A stretch of DNA of 64,000 nucleotides. It comes from Streptomyces sp. AM 4-1-1. Its GTDB lineage: Bacteria > Actinomycetota > Actinomycetes > Streptomycetales > Streptomycetaceae. The position numbers and the translations under genes were made by a program. Below, piece by piece: positions 18,226 to 27,453 of the stretch. The DNA is taken from contig NZ_CP119145.1 in assembly GCF_029167625.1 (NCBI RefSeq), positions 4,774,001 to 4,838,000 on the forward strand. The letters run 5' to 3'. Every line of letters starts with the position of its first letter. Within the stretch, counting starts at the first letter, position 1. The notes below the pieces were generated by a model. The model saw nothing but the letters and a program-made list of their open reading frames with translations, was not told the DNA's origin and made no database searches.

Positions 18226-19836
18226 ATGCCGCCCACTCGTGGTGCTCTGCTGGCCGGTGCGGCCGTCACGGCGGTCGCCGCCGTCACGGTCGCCGTCGTC
18301 GTGTGGCCGGACGGCTCCGGCGGCGACCGCCCGGGGGACGCGGCCCGCAGCCCGTCCTCCTCGTCCTCGGCCGCCCCCTCGCCCACCCGCAGCCACCCGC
18401 TCTCCACCACGCCGCGCACCATCCCCGCCGTACGCGGACACAGCCCCGCCCGCGGCCCCGGCTGGCGGCCCGAGCGCACCAGCGCGGTCGTCGTCGCGGG
18501 CGGCAGCGAGGAGCTGGCCGACGAGGCCCGGCTGCTGGCCACGGAGCTGAAGATCCGGTACCGGGGCGTGGACGTCCCGGCCGGAGCGGGCGACATCGAA
18601 CTGGCCCTCTCCGCGGCGGACGAGGGCACCCCGGAGTCGTACACCCTGGACACCCACGACCGGCGGGTCACCATCAGCGGACCCGACCAGGCCGGAGTCT
18701 TCTACGGGACCCGCACCCTGAAGCAGTCGGTGCTCGCCGACGGCGTCATGCCCGAGGGCGTGGTGAGCGACCGTCCCGACCGGCCGCAGCGCGGATTCAA
18801 CCTCGACATCGCCCGCAAGCCCTACAGCGCCAAGTGGATCGAGGCCCGGCTGCGTGAGATGGCCGATCTCAAGCTCAACCAGTTCGGCCTGCACTTCTCC
18901 GACGACCAGGCGTTCCGTATCCAGTCCGACACCCATCCGGAGGTGGTCGCGCCCGACCACCTCAGCAAGGCGGAGGTCCGCCGGATCGTCGCGCTCGCCG
19001 AGAGCCTGCACATCGAGGTCGTCCCGGAGATCGACTCGCCCGGCCACCTCGGCGCCGTCCTCAAGGCCCACCCCGGCCTCCAGCTGCGCAACGTCCGCGG
19101 TGTGCCGTCGGCCGGGTCCCTCGACATCTCGAAACCGGCGGCGGCGAAGCTCGTCGACGAACTGCTCGGCGAGTACGCGGAGCTGTTCGGGGGCGCGTAC
19201 TGGCATCTGGGCGCCGACGAATACCTCGCGCTGACGGTGCCGAACCCGTCGGCCTCGTACCCGCAGCTGCTCTCCGCCGCCCACCGGGAGTACGGCCGCG
19301 ACGCCTCGATCAAGGACCTGGCGACCGGCTGGCTCAACGACCGCGCGGCGGTGGTCCGGTCGCACGGCAAGAAGCCGAAGGCGTGGAACGACGGCTTCTT
19401 CCGGGGCGGCACCGTCAAGGCCGACCAGGACATCGAGGTCGAGTACTGGACGGGCAAGGAGTACGGCGCCCGGACGCCGCAGGAGTACCTGGCCGAGGGC
19501 CGCAAGGTGGTGAACCTCAACGACGAATTCCTCTACTACGTGCTCGGCGAGCCCAACACCTTCCGCTACCCGACCGGGAAGCGGATCTACGAACAGTGGA
19601 CGCCGCTCGTCCTGCGCGGCACCAAGCCCGTACCGGCTCGCTACTCGGGTCAGATCCTGGGCGGCCGGTTCGCGGTCTGGGGCGACCTGCCGAAGGCGCA
19701 GACCGCCCAGCAGGTCGCGGACGGCATCCGGATGCCGCTGCGGGCGGTGGCCCAGAAGCTGTGGGACCCGGGAAGGCCCGCGCTGACCTGGGAGCAGTTC
19801 AAGGCACTGGCCGACAGGACCGACCGGGCCGGCTGA
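18226..19836 (+). CDS. Glycoside hydrolase family 20 beta-N-acetylhexosaminidase
   Basis: A 536-aa exported enzyme that removes terminal GlcNAc or GalNAc, for example from chitin or peptidoglycan fragments. An N-terminal helix (GALLAGAAVTAVAAVTVAVV) with a Ser/Pro linker anchors or exports it; a GH20b-like domain follows (residues 85-180), then the TIM barrel beginning RPQRGFNLDIARK. The catalytic Asp-Glu pair is D331-E332 in HLGADEYL, the residues of the substrate-assisted mechanism. RBS GAGAGG is seen before the ATG. It is alone on its strand, divergent from the OHCU-like frame. Confidence 0.92.
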   Translation: MPPTRGALLAGAAVTAVAAVTVAVVVWPDGSGGDRPGDAARSPSSSSSAAPSPTRSHPLSTTPRTIPAVRGHSPARGPGWRPERTSAVVVAGGSEELADEARLLATELKIRYRGVDVPAGAGDIELALSAADEGTPESYTLDTHDRRVTISGPDQAGVFYGTRTLKQSVLADGVMPEGVVSDRPDRPQRGFNLDIARKPYSAKWIEARLREMADLKLNQFGLHFSDDQAFRIQSDTHPEVVAPDHLSKAEVRRIVALAESLHIEVVPEIDSPGHLGAVLKAHPGLQLRNVRGVPSAGSLDISKPAAAKLVDELLGEYAELFGGAYWHLGADEYLALTVPNPSASYPQLLSAAHREYGRDASIKDLATGWLNDRAAVVRSHGKKPKAWNDGFFRGGTVKADQDIEVEYWTGKEYGARTPQEYLAEGRKVVNLNDEFLYYVLGEPNTFRYPTGKRIYEQWTPLVLRGTKPVPARYSGQILGGRFAVWGDLPKAQTAQQVADGIRMPLRAVAQKLWDPGRPALTWEQFKALADRTDRAG

Positions 19837-19998
19837 CCGCCGCGAACGACGTGGACACGGCGGAGCGATGGAGGTTATGTTCCCCGTTCGGTCCGCCGCG
19901 CGGGCCTTGGGCTCCGGGGCCATGAGGGTCCGATCCGGGGCTCCGGGAAGGGGAGCGCGGCACCTCGATCCCGTGCACCGTCCCTGGGGGGCTCCATC

Positions 19999-20889
19999 AT
20001 GCTGTGCGCCACTTGCCGTACGAGACCCGCGGCCACGCCGGACGGGCGGTGCGGCGGCTGCGCCGCGTCGACGCCCGGACAGTGGGCCGCGCCGCCGGGC
20101 GCGTCCTTGTCTGCCGCGCCCCTGCCGCCGGTGCCTCCGCCGCACGCGCAGTCCCATCCGCAGCCCTACCCGCAGTCCTTCGGGTACGCGCCGACGGGCC
20201 CGGCCGGGGCGGTGCTCAGTTCGCCGGTCGGTATCGGGAAGGCCGTCGTCGCCCTGCTCGGGGCCGTCATCGTGGCGGACCTGCTGTCGGTGGCCGCCGG
20301 GTTCAACATCCGCCAGGTGCTGAACGACGTGCTGGACCACGGCTACACCACCGGCGACGAGTCCCGGGCGGCCCGCGCCGACGACTTCTACGCCGCGACC
20401 GGTGTGTTCCAGCTCCTCGCGCTGTTCGCCACCGCCGTCCTCTTCCTCATCTGGTTCCGCCGGACGCGGCTGAACGCGGAGGTCTTCGACCCGAGCGTCC
20501 AGCCGATGCGTCCCGGCTGGGCGGTCGGCGGCTGGTTCGTCCCGGTCGCCGGTCTCTGGCTGCCGCGCAGGATCGCGGGCGGAATCTGGACGGTCAGCGA
20601 CCGCGCGAACGTCGACGGCAGCGGGCGCGCGGCCTCCACGGCGCCGATGAACCTCTGGTGGGGAGCCTGGATCTGCGCGCTGCTCTTCTCCCAGTACGCG
20701 TCCAGGCGGTACGACAGGGCGGAGGGCGCGGATGAACTCGTCCGGGCCGCGGGACAGCTCATGATCTCCGACGCCCTCGACATCGTGGCCGCCGTGCTCG
20801 CCATCGTGTTCGTACGCAAACTGACGCGGATGCAGACGGAGCGGGCCGCGCTGGGGCCGCTGCCGCACGCGGAGTTCCCGCCGCGGTAG
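19999..20889 (+). CDS. DUF4328 membrane protein with N-terminal zinc ribbon
   Basis: A 296-aa protein. Residues 1-27 hold a four-cysteine zinc-ribbon-like motif (CATCRTRP...CGGCAAS). A Pro/Gln/His-rich linker follows, then several membrane helices with the DUF4328 signature: RRTRLNAEVF and MRPGWAVGGWFVPVAGLWLP. This domain is common in Streptomyces and uncharacterised. CTGGGGGG precedes the ATG. No operon partner. Confidence 0.82.
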   Translation: MLCATCRTRPAATPDGRCGGCAASTPGQWAAPPGASLSAAPLPPVPPPHAQSHPQPYPQSFGYAPTGPAGAVLSSPVGIGKAVVALLGAVIVADLLSVAAGFNIRQVLNDVLDHGYTTGDESRAARADDFYAATGVFQLLALFATAVLFLIWFRRTRLNAEVFDPSVQPMRPGWAVGGWFVPVAGLWLPRRIAGGIWTVSDRANVDGSGRAASTAPMNLWWGAWICALLFSQYASRRYDRAEGADELVRAAGQLMISDALDIVAAVLAIVFVRKLTRMQTERAALGPLPHAEFPPR

Positions 20890-20970
20890 GGGCTGTCCGG
20901 TGCTCCCCGGCGGGGCGTGGCTACGGCTACGGCACCGGCACCTCGTAGTGTCGCCGGAACGCCCGCCTGC

Positions 20971-21033
20971 ACCTCGTGTACCTCGTGCACCTCGTGTACC
21001 TCGTGCACCTCGTGCACCTCGTGCACCTCGTAC
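20971..21033. repeat. 9-bp microsatellite-like array, seven units
   Basis: Seven consecutive units ACCTCGTG(T/C) (the last ACCTCGTAC) in the 299-bp gap between the DUF4328 gene and the next. It is in phase with codons, and on the minus strand it would read as repeated Val-His-Glu, but no convincing gene contains it. The remaining gap has no recognisable feature except a GGGGGAG ribosome-binding site at its end. Confidence 0.9.
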
Positions 21034-21188
21034 ATCCGTCATGCGGATGTGTCTCCGCCCCGCGATGTCTCGTGTCTGACGCCCCGTGCGCTGCTCCGCC
21101 CAGAAGTACGCAGCAGACCTGGTGACGATTTTCGGCCACATGGCGCAGTATGCGGTAACGACACGTGCCGCACCCGGGGGAGACGTCG

Positions 21189-21845
21189 ATGAGCCTGCTG
21201 GAACTGATCGCCCGCGCCGACGAGCGTGCGCTGGCCGCGAGCGGGGTGGCCTGCCTCGACCGCTGTCTGCCCCTGCCCGACGAGGACGGCGACCCGGAGC
21301 CGCTGCGACCGCTCTGGGCGGGCAGCGGGACCGGCCTCCGGTGGGCCGAGCGGCTTGCCGCCGTCCGGGAGGCGCTGGATCACGAGGAGGCGGGGGAGCG
21401 CGAACCGGCCATCGACGGTACGGCCGTCCGGATACGGAAGGCGCTCGCCGACGCGCCTTCGACGTGGACGGCCGGGCCGCTGAGGGAGTGGGCCGACGCC
21501 TGCTCACTGCTGGCCCTGGAGATCCACCTGGAGCTCGACACACCGGTCCGGGCGACCGGCCCCGACGGCGGTGCTGTCTCCGACGGCCCCGATGACGCGG
21601 CGGGTTCCGGCGTGGGTGAGGCGGGGACGGCGCTGCTGGAGCGCTGCCGCGCGGGCGCCACGGACGGCAGTGGGCCGCTCCTGGCCGGCGAGCTGCTGCG
21701 GCAGATCCAGATCCTTGAGGCGCTGACCGCGACCTCGGGCACGGCGGCGGGTGGTGGCGGGCTGCGGCAGGTGCTCGATCTGTCGACGGAGGGCCGACGG
21801 GTGCTGCGCGCGGTGATGTCGCGCCGGGCGCGCGGCCGTGGCTGA
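21189..21845 (+). CDS. Hypothetical protein, acidic helical
   Basis: A 218-aa soluble protein of unknown function. It is Leu/Ala/Glu-rich with predicted helices (LLELIARADERALAASGVAC; LRQIQILEALTATS), a low-complexity Gly/Asp segment around residues 145-165, and no signal peptide or known motif. GGGGGAG sits six bases before the ATG at 21189, which is preferred to a further upstream GTG at 21165. Codon use looks normal for the window, so it is probably a real gene. Confidence 0.7.
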   Translation: MSLLELIARADERALAASGVACLDRCLPLPDEDGDPEPLRPLWAGSGTGLRWAERLAAVREALDHEEAGEREPAIDGTAVRIRKALADAPSTWTAGPLREWADACSLLALEIHLELDTPVRATGPDGGAVSDGPDDAAGSGVGEAGTALLERCRAGATDGSGPLLAGELLRQIQILEALTATSGTAAGGGGLRQVLDLSTEGRRVLRAVMSRRARGRG

Positions 21846-22587
21846 GAGCCTTGCCGGGGCGCACCGGAGACGCTGCCGGGCGTTCGTCTCCTGGCGGGCG
21901 AGTACGGCACCGGGGTCGGTCCGCCCACGGTCGCTGTCCCGGCCCTCGCCGTCGGTGAGGTGATCCGGCAGGCTGCGGGCTCCCGCGGCACGGGGCCTGG
22001 GTGGTGGGGCCCACATGCGGCCGGAGACGAGCGTCTCGGGGGAGGGGGCCTCGTGGACGCACCCGGCGCGTCGTCGCCCAGGGACCGGCAGGTCGGAGGC
22101 CGCTCGTACGCGCGGCGCCCGACGGACTCGTGAGCGGGTCTCACCATCGGCCGCGGCCGCCCCCGCACCCGCTTCCTCGGCACGACCACCGCCGGAGACC
22201 GAGCCGGGGAGGGGTGCCTCCTGAGCTGCTTTCGCGGCTGGTACCGGGGGCGTCAGCAGAACGCAAGCGGGACACAAGCGGGACGGCAGTGGTACGTCAG
22301 GGCCGGGGCCGAAACTGGGTACCGCACCGGCCACTTCGTTCCACGGGGGAATCACGACCATGCGCATCCGGCACAGGGCCCGCGGCACTGCCCTGGCCGA
22401 CTCGCCGTAGTCCCCTCGTACCCGACGGCCCGAGTGCCGCCCGTGCCGGCTCCGGCCTCCGACGGCGCTGCCGCCGTGCGCTCCCGGGTCAGGGGGACAG
22501 GAGCGGACGGCGGGGCCGTGCGCGCGTGTCGTACCCGTGCGATCCGTGGGGAGCCGGCCACCTTCATCGCTCTCGGACAGGAATCCC
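21846..22587. other. 742-bp region without recognisable gene
   Basis: Open frames here (for example 22001-22657, plus strand) have Arg/Pro/Gly composition typical of non-coding high-GC DNA and no ribosome-binding site, and I recognise no motif. It contains short direct repeats (ACAAGCGGGAC twice near 22266-22287) and presumably the promoter of the PI-PLC gene near its end. Confidence 0.5.
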
Positions 22588-24147
22588 ATGCCCCGATCCA
22601 CCTCTCATGATGTCCGTGTCGGACCACGGCGGCGGTTTCGCCCACTGGCCCGTCTGACGATGGTCTGCGTCGCCATGAGCGCGGCGCTGCTCGCGCCCGG
22701 TTCTGCCGGGGCGGCCGGGACGGACAACGACGACGCCTACCGGAGCCTCGGGAAGGCGTCCCATCCGGACTGGATGAAGGACCTCGCGAACGACACCTCG
22801 CTGGCGGCGCTGTCCCTGCCCGGCACCCACGACACGCTCGCCCTCCACGGGGGCGCCGCCGTGCAGACGCAGGAGAACTCCGGCGACAGCGCGAAGACCC
22901 TGACGGCGCAACTGGAGCGGGGAATCCGCGCCATCGACATCCGGGTCCGCGTCACCGAGAACAAGTACTTCACGGTCCACCACGGAGCGATCTACCAGGA
23001 GGCCAACTTCGACGACGTCCTCAGCAAGGCACAGGCATTCCTCGGTCAGCACAAGGGCGAAACGATCGTCATGCGCCTGAAGGCCGAGTGCCCCATCAAG
23101 GGCGCCGGCATCGTCGACTGCGAGAACGATCCGAAGACGGTGGACCAGGCGAAGATCGAATCGATCTTCGGCGAGTACGTGAAGAAGTATCCCAACCTCT
23201 TCTACGAGGCTTCGGTGAAGAAGGGCAGCCAAGCGGCGGTTCCCCGTCTCTCGCAGATCCGCGGCAAGCTCGTGCTGGGCAGCTTCGACAGTGTCGGCAA
23301 CGCGTACGGGATCAGCAGCTTCAACAGCAACCAGGAGGACCACTGGGCGGCGCCCACCGTCCAGAAGAAGTGGGGCTACGTCAAGGAGAACGTCGATCGG
23401 GCGGTCAGCGGCAACAAGGGCGAGCTGTATGTGACGTACACGTCCGCGTCCAAGGGCCTCGAACGGCTTCCGTTCGAGTACGCAGCCGGATACCGACAGG
23501 TCCAGGGCGGTGTCACCACCGACATCCTCGGCGTCAACTACCAGTTGATGAGGTACCTCAACCAGGGCGGCGCCAACGGCGGCCGCGTCGGCATCGTCAT
23601 GATGGACTTCCCCGGCTGGGCCCCGGTCCAGAACATCATCGACCGCAACCACGACAGCATCGTCAAGGGCGGCCACCAGGGGATCTGGCTGGTGAACGCC
23701 GACAAGACGTACGTCAACACCAAGTACAACCGGTGCATGGTGCGGGGGCCCGAGTTCGACAGCTCCAAGACCGGCGGCCTGGTCACCCAGCGCCAGTGCC
23801 AGGCGACGGCGCCCAGCAGCCACCAGTGGGGGGCCGAGCGCCCCTCGTCCTATGACGGCAAGGGCTACTACTGGATCAAGGCGAGCAACGGCAAGTGCCT
23901 GACGGTCCCCTACAACGAAGGCACCCCGCCGAAGGCCGGGACCCAGTTGTACTGGTGGGGGTGTGAGACCCGGTGGTTCTCGGGCAACCAGCTGTGGAAC
24001 GTCATCCCGACCAAGGTCGAAGCCGGGGGCAAGTCCCAGTCGGGCTACGTGTTCATCAACAACTGGACGGGCCTGTGCCTGACGGTGGACCCGGCCACCG
24101 CCTCCACCGCAGGCGGCAAGGTGACCCAGGACGTCTGCCCGAAGTGA
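22588..24147 (+). CDS. Secreted PI-PLC domain protein with C-terminal ricin-like lectin region
   Basis: A 519-aa exported enzyme with a signal peptide (LARLTMVCVAMSAALLAPGS AGA region). The phosphatidylinositol-specific phospholipase C domain shows the first catalytic His in LPGTHDTLALHG (His81) and the second in TVHHGAIYQE (His131/132), plus MMDFPG near the barrel end. The C-terminal 140 residues have Cys pairs and Q-W/Q-L-W motifs (GKCLTVPYN, NQLWNVIP, GLCLTVDP) like a ricin B/CBM13 trefoil, suggesting binding to surface glycans. Such enzymes cleave PI or GPI anchors. The ATG at 22588 follows GGACAGGAA; an upstream GTG at 22537 is possible. This may be accessory rather than core. Confidence 0.85.
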   Translation: MPRSTSHDVRVGPRRRFRPLARLTMVCVAMSAALLAPGSAGAAGTDNDDAYRSLGKASHPDWMKDLANDTSLAALSLPGTHDTLALHGGAAVQTQENSGDSAKTLTAQLERGIRAIDIRVRVTENKYFTVHHGAIYQEANFDDVLSKAQAFLGQHKGETIVMRLKAECPIKGAGIVDCENDPKTVDQAKIESIFGEYVKKYPNLFYEASVKKGSQAAVPRLSQIRGKLVLGSFDSVGNAYGISSFNSNQEDHWAAPTVQKKWGYVKENVDRAVSGNKGELYVTYTSASKGLERLPFEYAAGYRQVQGGVTTDILGVNYQLMRYLNQGGANGGRVGIVMMDFPGWAPVQNIIDRNHDSIVKGGHQGIWLVNADKTYVNTKYNRCMVRGPEFDSSKTGGLVTQRQCQATAPSSHQWGAERPSSYDGKGYYWIKASNGKCLTVPYNEGTPPKAGTQLYWWGCETRWFSGNQLWNVIPTKVEAGGKSQSGYVFINNWTGLCLTVDPATASTAGGKVTQDVCPK

Positions 24148-24331
24148 CGTTCACACGTGCGGGAGAGAGGGCCGGTGCGAGACAGCACTCCCCGCCCTCC
24201 CGCCCGCACGGCCCAGGCCCTGACGTGGCCCTGCGGCCCCCTCCACCGAGGGATCATCACAACGCCCTCTGACGGAGCGGCGGCCCCGGATTCGCCGCAA
24301 GAGCTGATCCGGCGGCCGTTGCCCCGGGAAG

Positions 24332-24401
24332 ACGGCAGTCCGCCTGTACGGCAGTCCGCCTGTACGGCAGTCGGCCTGTACGGCAGTCCGCCTGTACGGC
24401 T
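24332..24401. repeat. 16-bp tandem array
   Basis: Four units of ACGGCAGTCCGCCTGT start at 24332, 24348, 24364 and 24380 (one mismatch), with a fifth partial copy. It lies in the 439-bp gap 24148-24586 between the PI-PLC gene and the small coupled pair. An imperfect stem (GTGCGGGAGAGAGGGC with CCCTCCCGCCCGCAC, about 24157-24211) after the PI-PLC stop may terminate transcription. Confidence 0.88.
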
Positions 24402-24586
24402 CGGCATCGCCGACCCGTACAGGCCGCTGCTCGATCGCGGAAGAGCTGTTACGGCCGTAGGCCAGGACCGGGCGCGTCCTGTCGGCCGATCGTGCTCTGG
24501 CGCTGTCATCGGCTCGGGCAATCGTGCTTGGCACTGTCGTCAAATCACCTTGCCACGGTGACGTTTACACCAGACATGATGTGCTG

Positions 24587-24808
24587 ATGGGACATCTCTC
24601 CGTCGACGTGCGTGCTTCGCTTCGGCTCTTCGCCTTCTACTTGGCGAACGGCACCATCGACGTCGATCTGCTCGACGGATTTGACTACCGGCCCGCCCCC
24701 TTCCAGTTCGGTTCACCGCTGGAGCAGGCTTTCGCAGCTGCTGCGACCCCACCTATGAGGTCGAGCCGCCGTTACGGACGCCACCGAGGGGAGGCGAAGT
24801 CGGCGTGA
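24587..24808 (+). CDS. Small hypothetical protein coupled to a TnpC-like gene
   Basis: From the ATG at 24587 the product is 73 aa (HLSVDVRASLRLFAFYLANG at its start, Arg-rich end). The frame also continues upstream to 24524. Its stop overlaps the GTG of the next gene (GTGA), so the two are translationally coupled. No family is recognised. It could be the remaining end of a recombinase that normally precedes TnpC-like proteins, but I see no catalytic Arg/Tyr motif. The surrounding DNA has lower G+C than the core genes. Confidence 0.45.
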   Translation: MGHLSVDVRASLRLFAFYLANGTIDVDLLDGFDYRPAPFQFGSPLEQAFAAAATPPMRSSRRYGRHRGEAKSA

Positions 24809-25305
24809 ACGACGAGGCACGGCTACGTACCCGGCACACCTTCGACCATCTCTCGGCAGGCGGCCGAGAGCCCACCGAGATCGATCGTTCGCTGATGGAG
24901 GCGTTCGAGCGGCTGATGCACGGGCTGCCCGAGGTCACCGACGGCAAGATCACGATCGTCAATCTGTGCACCGAGGCTGGAGTCTCCCGCGCCTCCTACT
25001 ACCGCTCGCCGGTGGCGGAGGCGGTGAAGGAGATTCTGGAAGCGCCGCGGACCCGCCGCTCGGAACCGGAGGAACTGCGGGCGGAGGTATCCCGGCTGAA
25101 GAAGGCGGAGCGTGAGCTTCGCAGCGAGCATGCCGCCGAGGTCCGCGAGCTGAAGGACACCGTGGCCACCTACGCCAACCAGATCCAGGTTCTGGCCTTG
25201 CGCAACGCCGAGCTGGAAACCCCAAACGCCCCCCTCCTCGAACGGCTGCGGCAGTCCGGGGAAAACGTCGCGGTCCGGTCGGCCCCAAGCCTTCCTTCGC
25301 CCTGA
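24805..25305 (+). CDS. TnpC/DUF6262-like DNA-binding coiled-coil protein
   Basis: A 166-aa protein. Residues 45-75 form a helix-turn-helix (DGKITIVNLCTEAGVSRASY), and residues 90-150 a long coiled coil (LRAEVSRLKKAERELRSEHA, then AEVRELKDTVATYANQIQVL). This layout is that of the small accessory protein in Tn554-like or tyrosine-recombinase triads (TnpC, DUF6262 type). No intact recombinase gene is next to it, so it is probably a mobile-element remnant or a domesticated copy. GTG start overlaps the upstream stop. Assignment is by resemblance, moderately sure. Confidence 0.6.
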   Translation: MNDEARLRTRHTFDHLSAGGREPTEIDRSLMEAFERLMHGLPEVTDGKITIVNLCTEAGVSRASYYRSPVAEAVKEILEAPRTRRSEPEELRAEVSRLKKAERELRSEHAAEVRELKDTVATYANQIQVLALRNAELETPNAPLLERLRQSGENVAVRSAPSLPSP

Positions 25306-25478
25306 CCGGACACGTCACCTGCCAGTTCGCGCGGCCTTCAGCGGTGTGACTAATGTATCGCCCACCGGGCATATGCCTCCTGCCACGGGGAACACGACCC
25401 TCCCCGGAACGGGGTGCATGAACCTTTGTCCTGGCAGAGCACACGGTCTGGCCGAGTGGGTATGCGAGCAATCTGGTG

Positions 25479-26726
25479 ATGCGCGAGCTGGACGAGACGG
25501 CCGGCGGCGGCCCGATTGGGGCCCGCCTGGCCGCCTGGCGCCGGCACCGGGATTTGACCCGGGACGACCTTGCCTTCCGCACCGGCCTGGCGCTCGATTA
25601 CCTCGCCGGGCTGGAGACGGGCCGGGAGTGGGTGGACCGCCGCGGTCGGCTGGCTGCGCTGGCCGCCGCCTTGCGGCTGGATGTCGCGGACCTGACCGGG
25701 CAGCCCTACCCACCGCGCGGCCAGGAGCACGCGGCGGTGCGGGCGGTCGCCTTCCACCTGCGGCGCAGCCTGGTCCGCCGACAACCGGATACGGCCCCCG
25801 GCATGCTGCTGGGGGAGCTGGAGGAGCGGACCCGGGCTGCCGCACAGGCCGACTCCGCAGGCGACGAGCACCATCTCGCGCTCGCGCTGCCGGAATTGAT
25901 CGAGGCGGCTGACCACGCGCTGGCCGCCGCTGCGGGACCCGGCCGGGAAGAGGCGGTGCGGCTGCGCGTGGACGCGCATGTGCTGGCCGCAGGGCTGCTT
26001 CGGCGCCTGGGTTACAAGGACCTGGCGTGGATGCTGCTGCACCGGGCACGTCCCGGCACGCGCGAGCCGCTGCCGGTGCTGGTCGAGGAGGTGCGCCTGC
26101 TGATCGACTTCGGCCTGCCGGAGTACGCGCTGGCTCGCGCCGAACGCGCCGGCGCCGACTTGGAGCTGCCGACACTGGCCGCCGTCGCCCAGGCCATGGC
26201 CGGACGCCGCTCGGAGGCCGAACGCCTCCTTGCCACGGCCGCCGAACGGGCCGCTGACGCACGGGAGGCGGCCCTGGTGATCGCAGCCCGCGCTGCCGTC
26301 GCTGCCGAAGTAGGCGACGCGGCCGGGGCCGCCGACCACGTGCGCGCGGCGGATCATGCCGCGCTCGACGGCGCCCACCGCTCCAGTCTGCTGGTGGTCG
26401 CCGCGGCCGCCGAGGCCCGCCAGGACCGCGCCGACCAGGCCGCCGTCCGACTCGTCGAGGCCGACGCGGCGGCACCGCTGCGGCTGCGGCTGGACCCCTT
26501 CGCCCGGGACCTGGTCGCCGCGCTCACCGACCGCACCACCGTTCACACCGCGGCGGTACGGGACCTGGCCGAGCGGGCCGGACTGCGGACCGGTGAGGAA
26601 CACCGTCGAGTTCCTCACCGACCGGCAGCTGCCGGCCCACGCAGCGCGGGACCTGCGGGGCTTGGCCCACCGCATCGGCTTGCCTCTCTGACCAGCGGCG
26701 CCTCCCTGATCCCGCTGAGCGCATAA
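25479..26726 (+). CDS. XRE-type transcriptional regulator with TPR-like region, C-terminal frameshift suspected
   Basis: An N-terminal Cro/CI helix-turn-helix (RLAAWRRHRDLTRDDLAF, then YLAGLETG) is followed by about 300 residues of Ala/Leu/Arg-rich helical repeats, as in large Streptomyces XRE regulators. The annotated frame ends with 40 Pro/Arg-rich residues that look unlike protein. In another frame the same DNA (about 26596-26691) encodes TVEFLTDRQLPAHAARDLRG followed by LAHRIGLPL, a plausible natural end. A one- or two-base indel around 26590-26600 is therefore likely. The ATG at 25479 (GTG at 25476) has no clear ribosome-binding site. Function unknown; the partner gene is not obvious. 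Confidence 0.65.
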   Translation: MRELDETAGGGPIGARLAAWRRHRDLTRDDLAFRTGLALDYLAGLETGREWVDRRGRLAALAAALRLDVADLTGQPYPPRGQEHAAVRAVAFHLRRSLVRRQPDTAPGMLLGELEERTRAAAQADSAGDEHHLALALPELIEAADHALAAAAGPGREEAVRLRVDAHVLAAGLLRRLGYKDLAWMLLHRARPGTREPLPVLVEEVRLLIDFGLPEYALARAERAGADLELPTLAAVAQAMAGRRSEAERLLATAAERAADAREAALVIAARAAVAAEVGDAAGAADHVRAADHAALDGAHRSSLLVVAAAAEARQDRADQAAVRLVEADAAAPLRLRLDPFARDLVAALTDRTTVHTAAVRDLAERAGLRTGEEHRRVPHRPAAAGPRSAGPAGLGPPHRLASLTSGASLIPLSA

Positions 26727-26965
26727 GTCCGTACGCGGCCGAGACTGTCGGTACGTGACTTCTACGCGGACGCCATGCGCGGTTGAGCACGTTGGTCTGT
26801 ACGCAACTCCCGCGCCAGAGCCGGCGCGACCGACCCTCATTCGGGCTCGGGGATCGCGGGTTCACCGTCGTGAACACCTCTGCCCGCTGGGTCCCTTACC
26901 TTCGGTCACGGTCCGGGCGGCTGCCGCTCGGAGGAAGGGTGAGTCCCGCGATGTCCTGAACTGTG

Positions 26966-27376
26966 ATGCGCCACGACTTCCAGGTGATCTCCGAGGCCGA
27001 GTACGTCCCACTGGCGCGCCATGAGACGGCCAAGGTCCTTGCTGACTGGGACATGTCCGAGGAGGTCGTAAGCACCGCCTGTCTGATCATCAGCGAGCTG
27101 GTGACGAACGTGGTGCAACACGCGGCTGTGCCTTCGCGCACCGCCGCGGTCAGCCTCGCTGTCGACGAGCAGCCCGCGCTGGTGCCGGCCGTCGCGGATG
27201 CCCACCCGCTCAAGCCGAAGCCACTGCCCGCCGCCCACGACCTCGGTGGCCGCGGCCTGTCCCTGGTCGACGCCCTGTTGAGGGAAGGCCACGGAAGAGC
27301 CGAGGTCCTCCCGGAGACCGCCACGGGCGGCAAGCGAATCTCCATCCGTCTTCCCTTGGCTCCCGTTGCGGCCTGA
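26966..27376 (+). CDS. HATPase_c ATP-binding protein, RsbW-like anti-sigma kinase family
   Basis: A 136-aa single-domain GHKL ATPase. The N box is SELVTNVVQHA with the essential Glu and Asn, a G1-like Asp lies in VADAHP, and the G2 box is GGRGLSLVD. Proteins of this size in Streptomyces are related to SpoIIAB/RsbW kinases that phosphorylate anti-sigma antagonists, although most are uncharacterised. No sigma or antagonist gene is next to it. ATG at 26966 (preceded directly by GTG at 26963) has no clear ribosome-binding site. It lies 77 bp before the TauD-type gene in the same direction and may share its transcript. The 239-bp gap 26727-26965 shows nothing recognisable. Confidence 0.78.
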   Translation: MRHDFQVISEAEYVPLARHETAKVLADWDMSEEVVSTACLIISELVTNVVQHAAVPSRTAAVSLAVDEQPALVPAVADAHPLKPKPLPAAHDLGGRGLSLVDALLREGHGRAEVLPETATGGKRISIRLPLAPVAA

Positions 27377-27453
27377 TCCGTCTTCGGCGTCCGGACGACA
27401 GCAACAGCGCCCGAACGACAACTCCGAGAGCCCCAAGAGAGAAGGACTTCCGC

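Noticed and set aside
18178..22062. 1294-codon open frame on the minus strand
   Set aside because: Arg/Pro/Gly-rich composition, no ribosome-binding site, and it lies opposite the well-supported GH20, DUF4328 and hypothetical genes. It is a high-GC shadow frame.
22001..22657. 218-codon plus-strand frame before the PI-PLC gene
   Set aside because: Arg/Gly/Pro-rich, no ribosome-binding site, runs antisense-free but overlaps the PI-PLC signal-peptide coding region in another frame.
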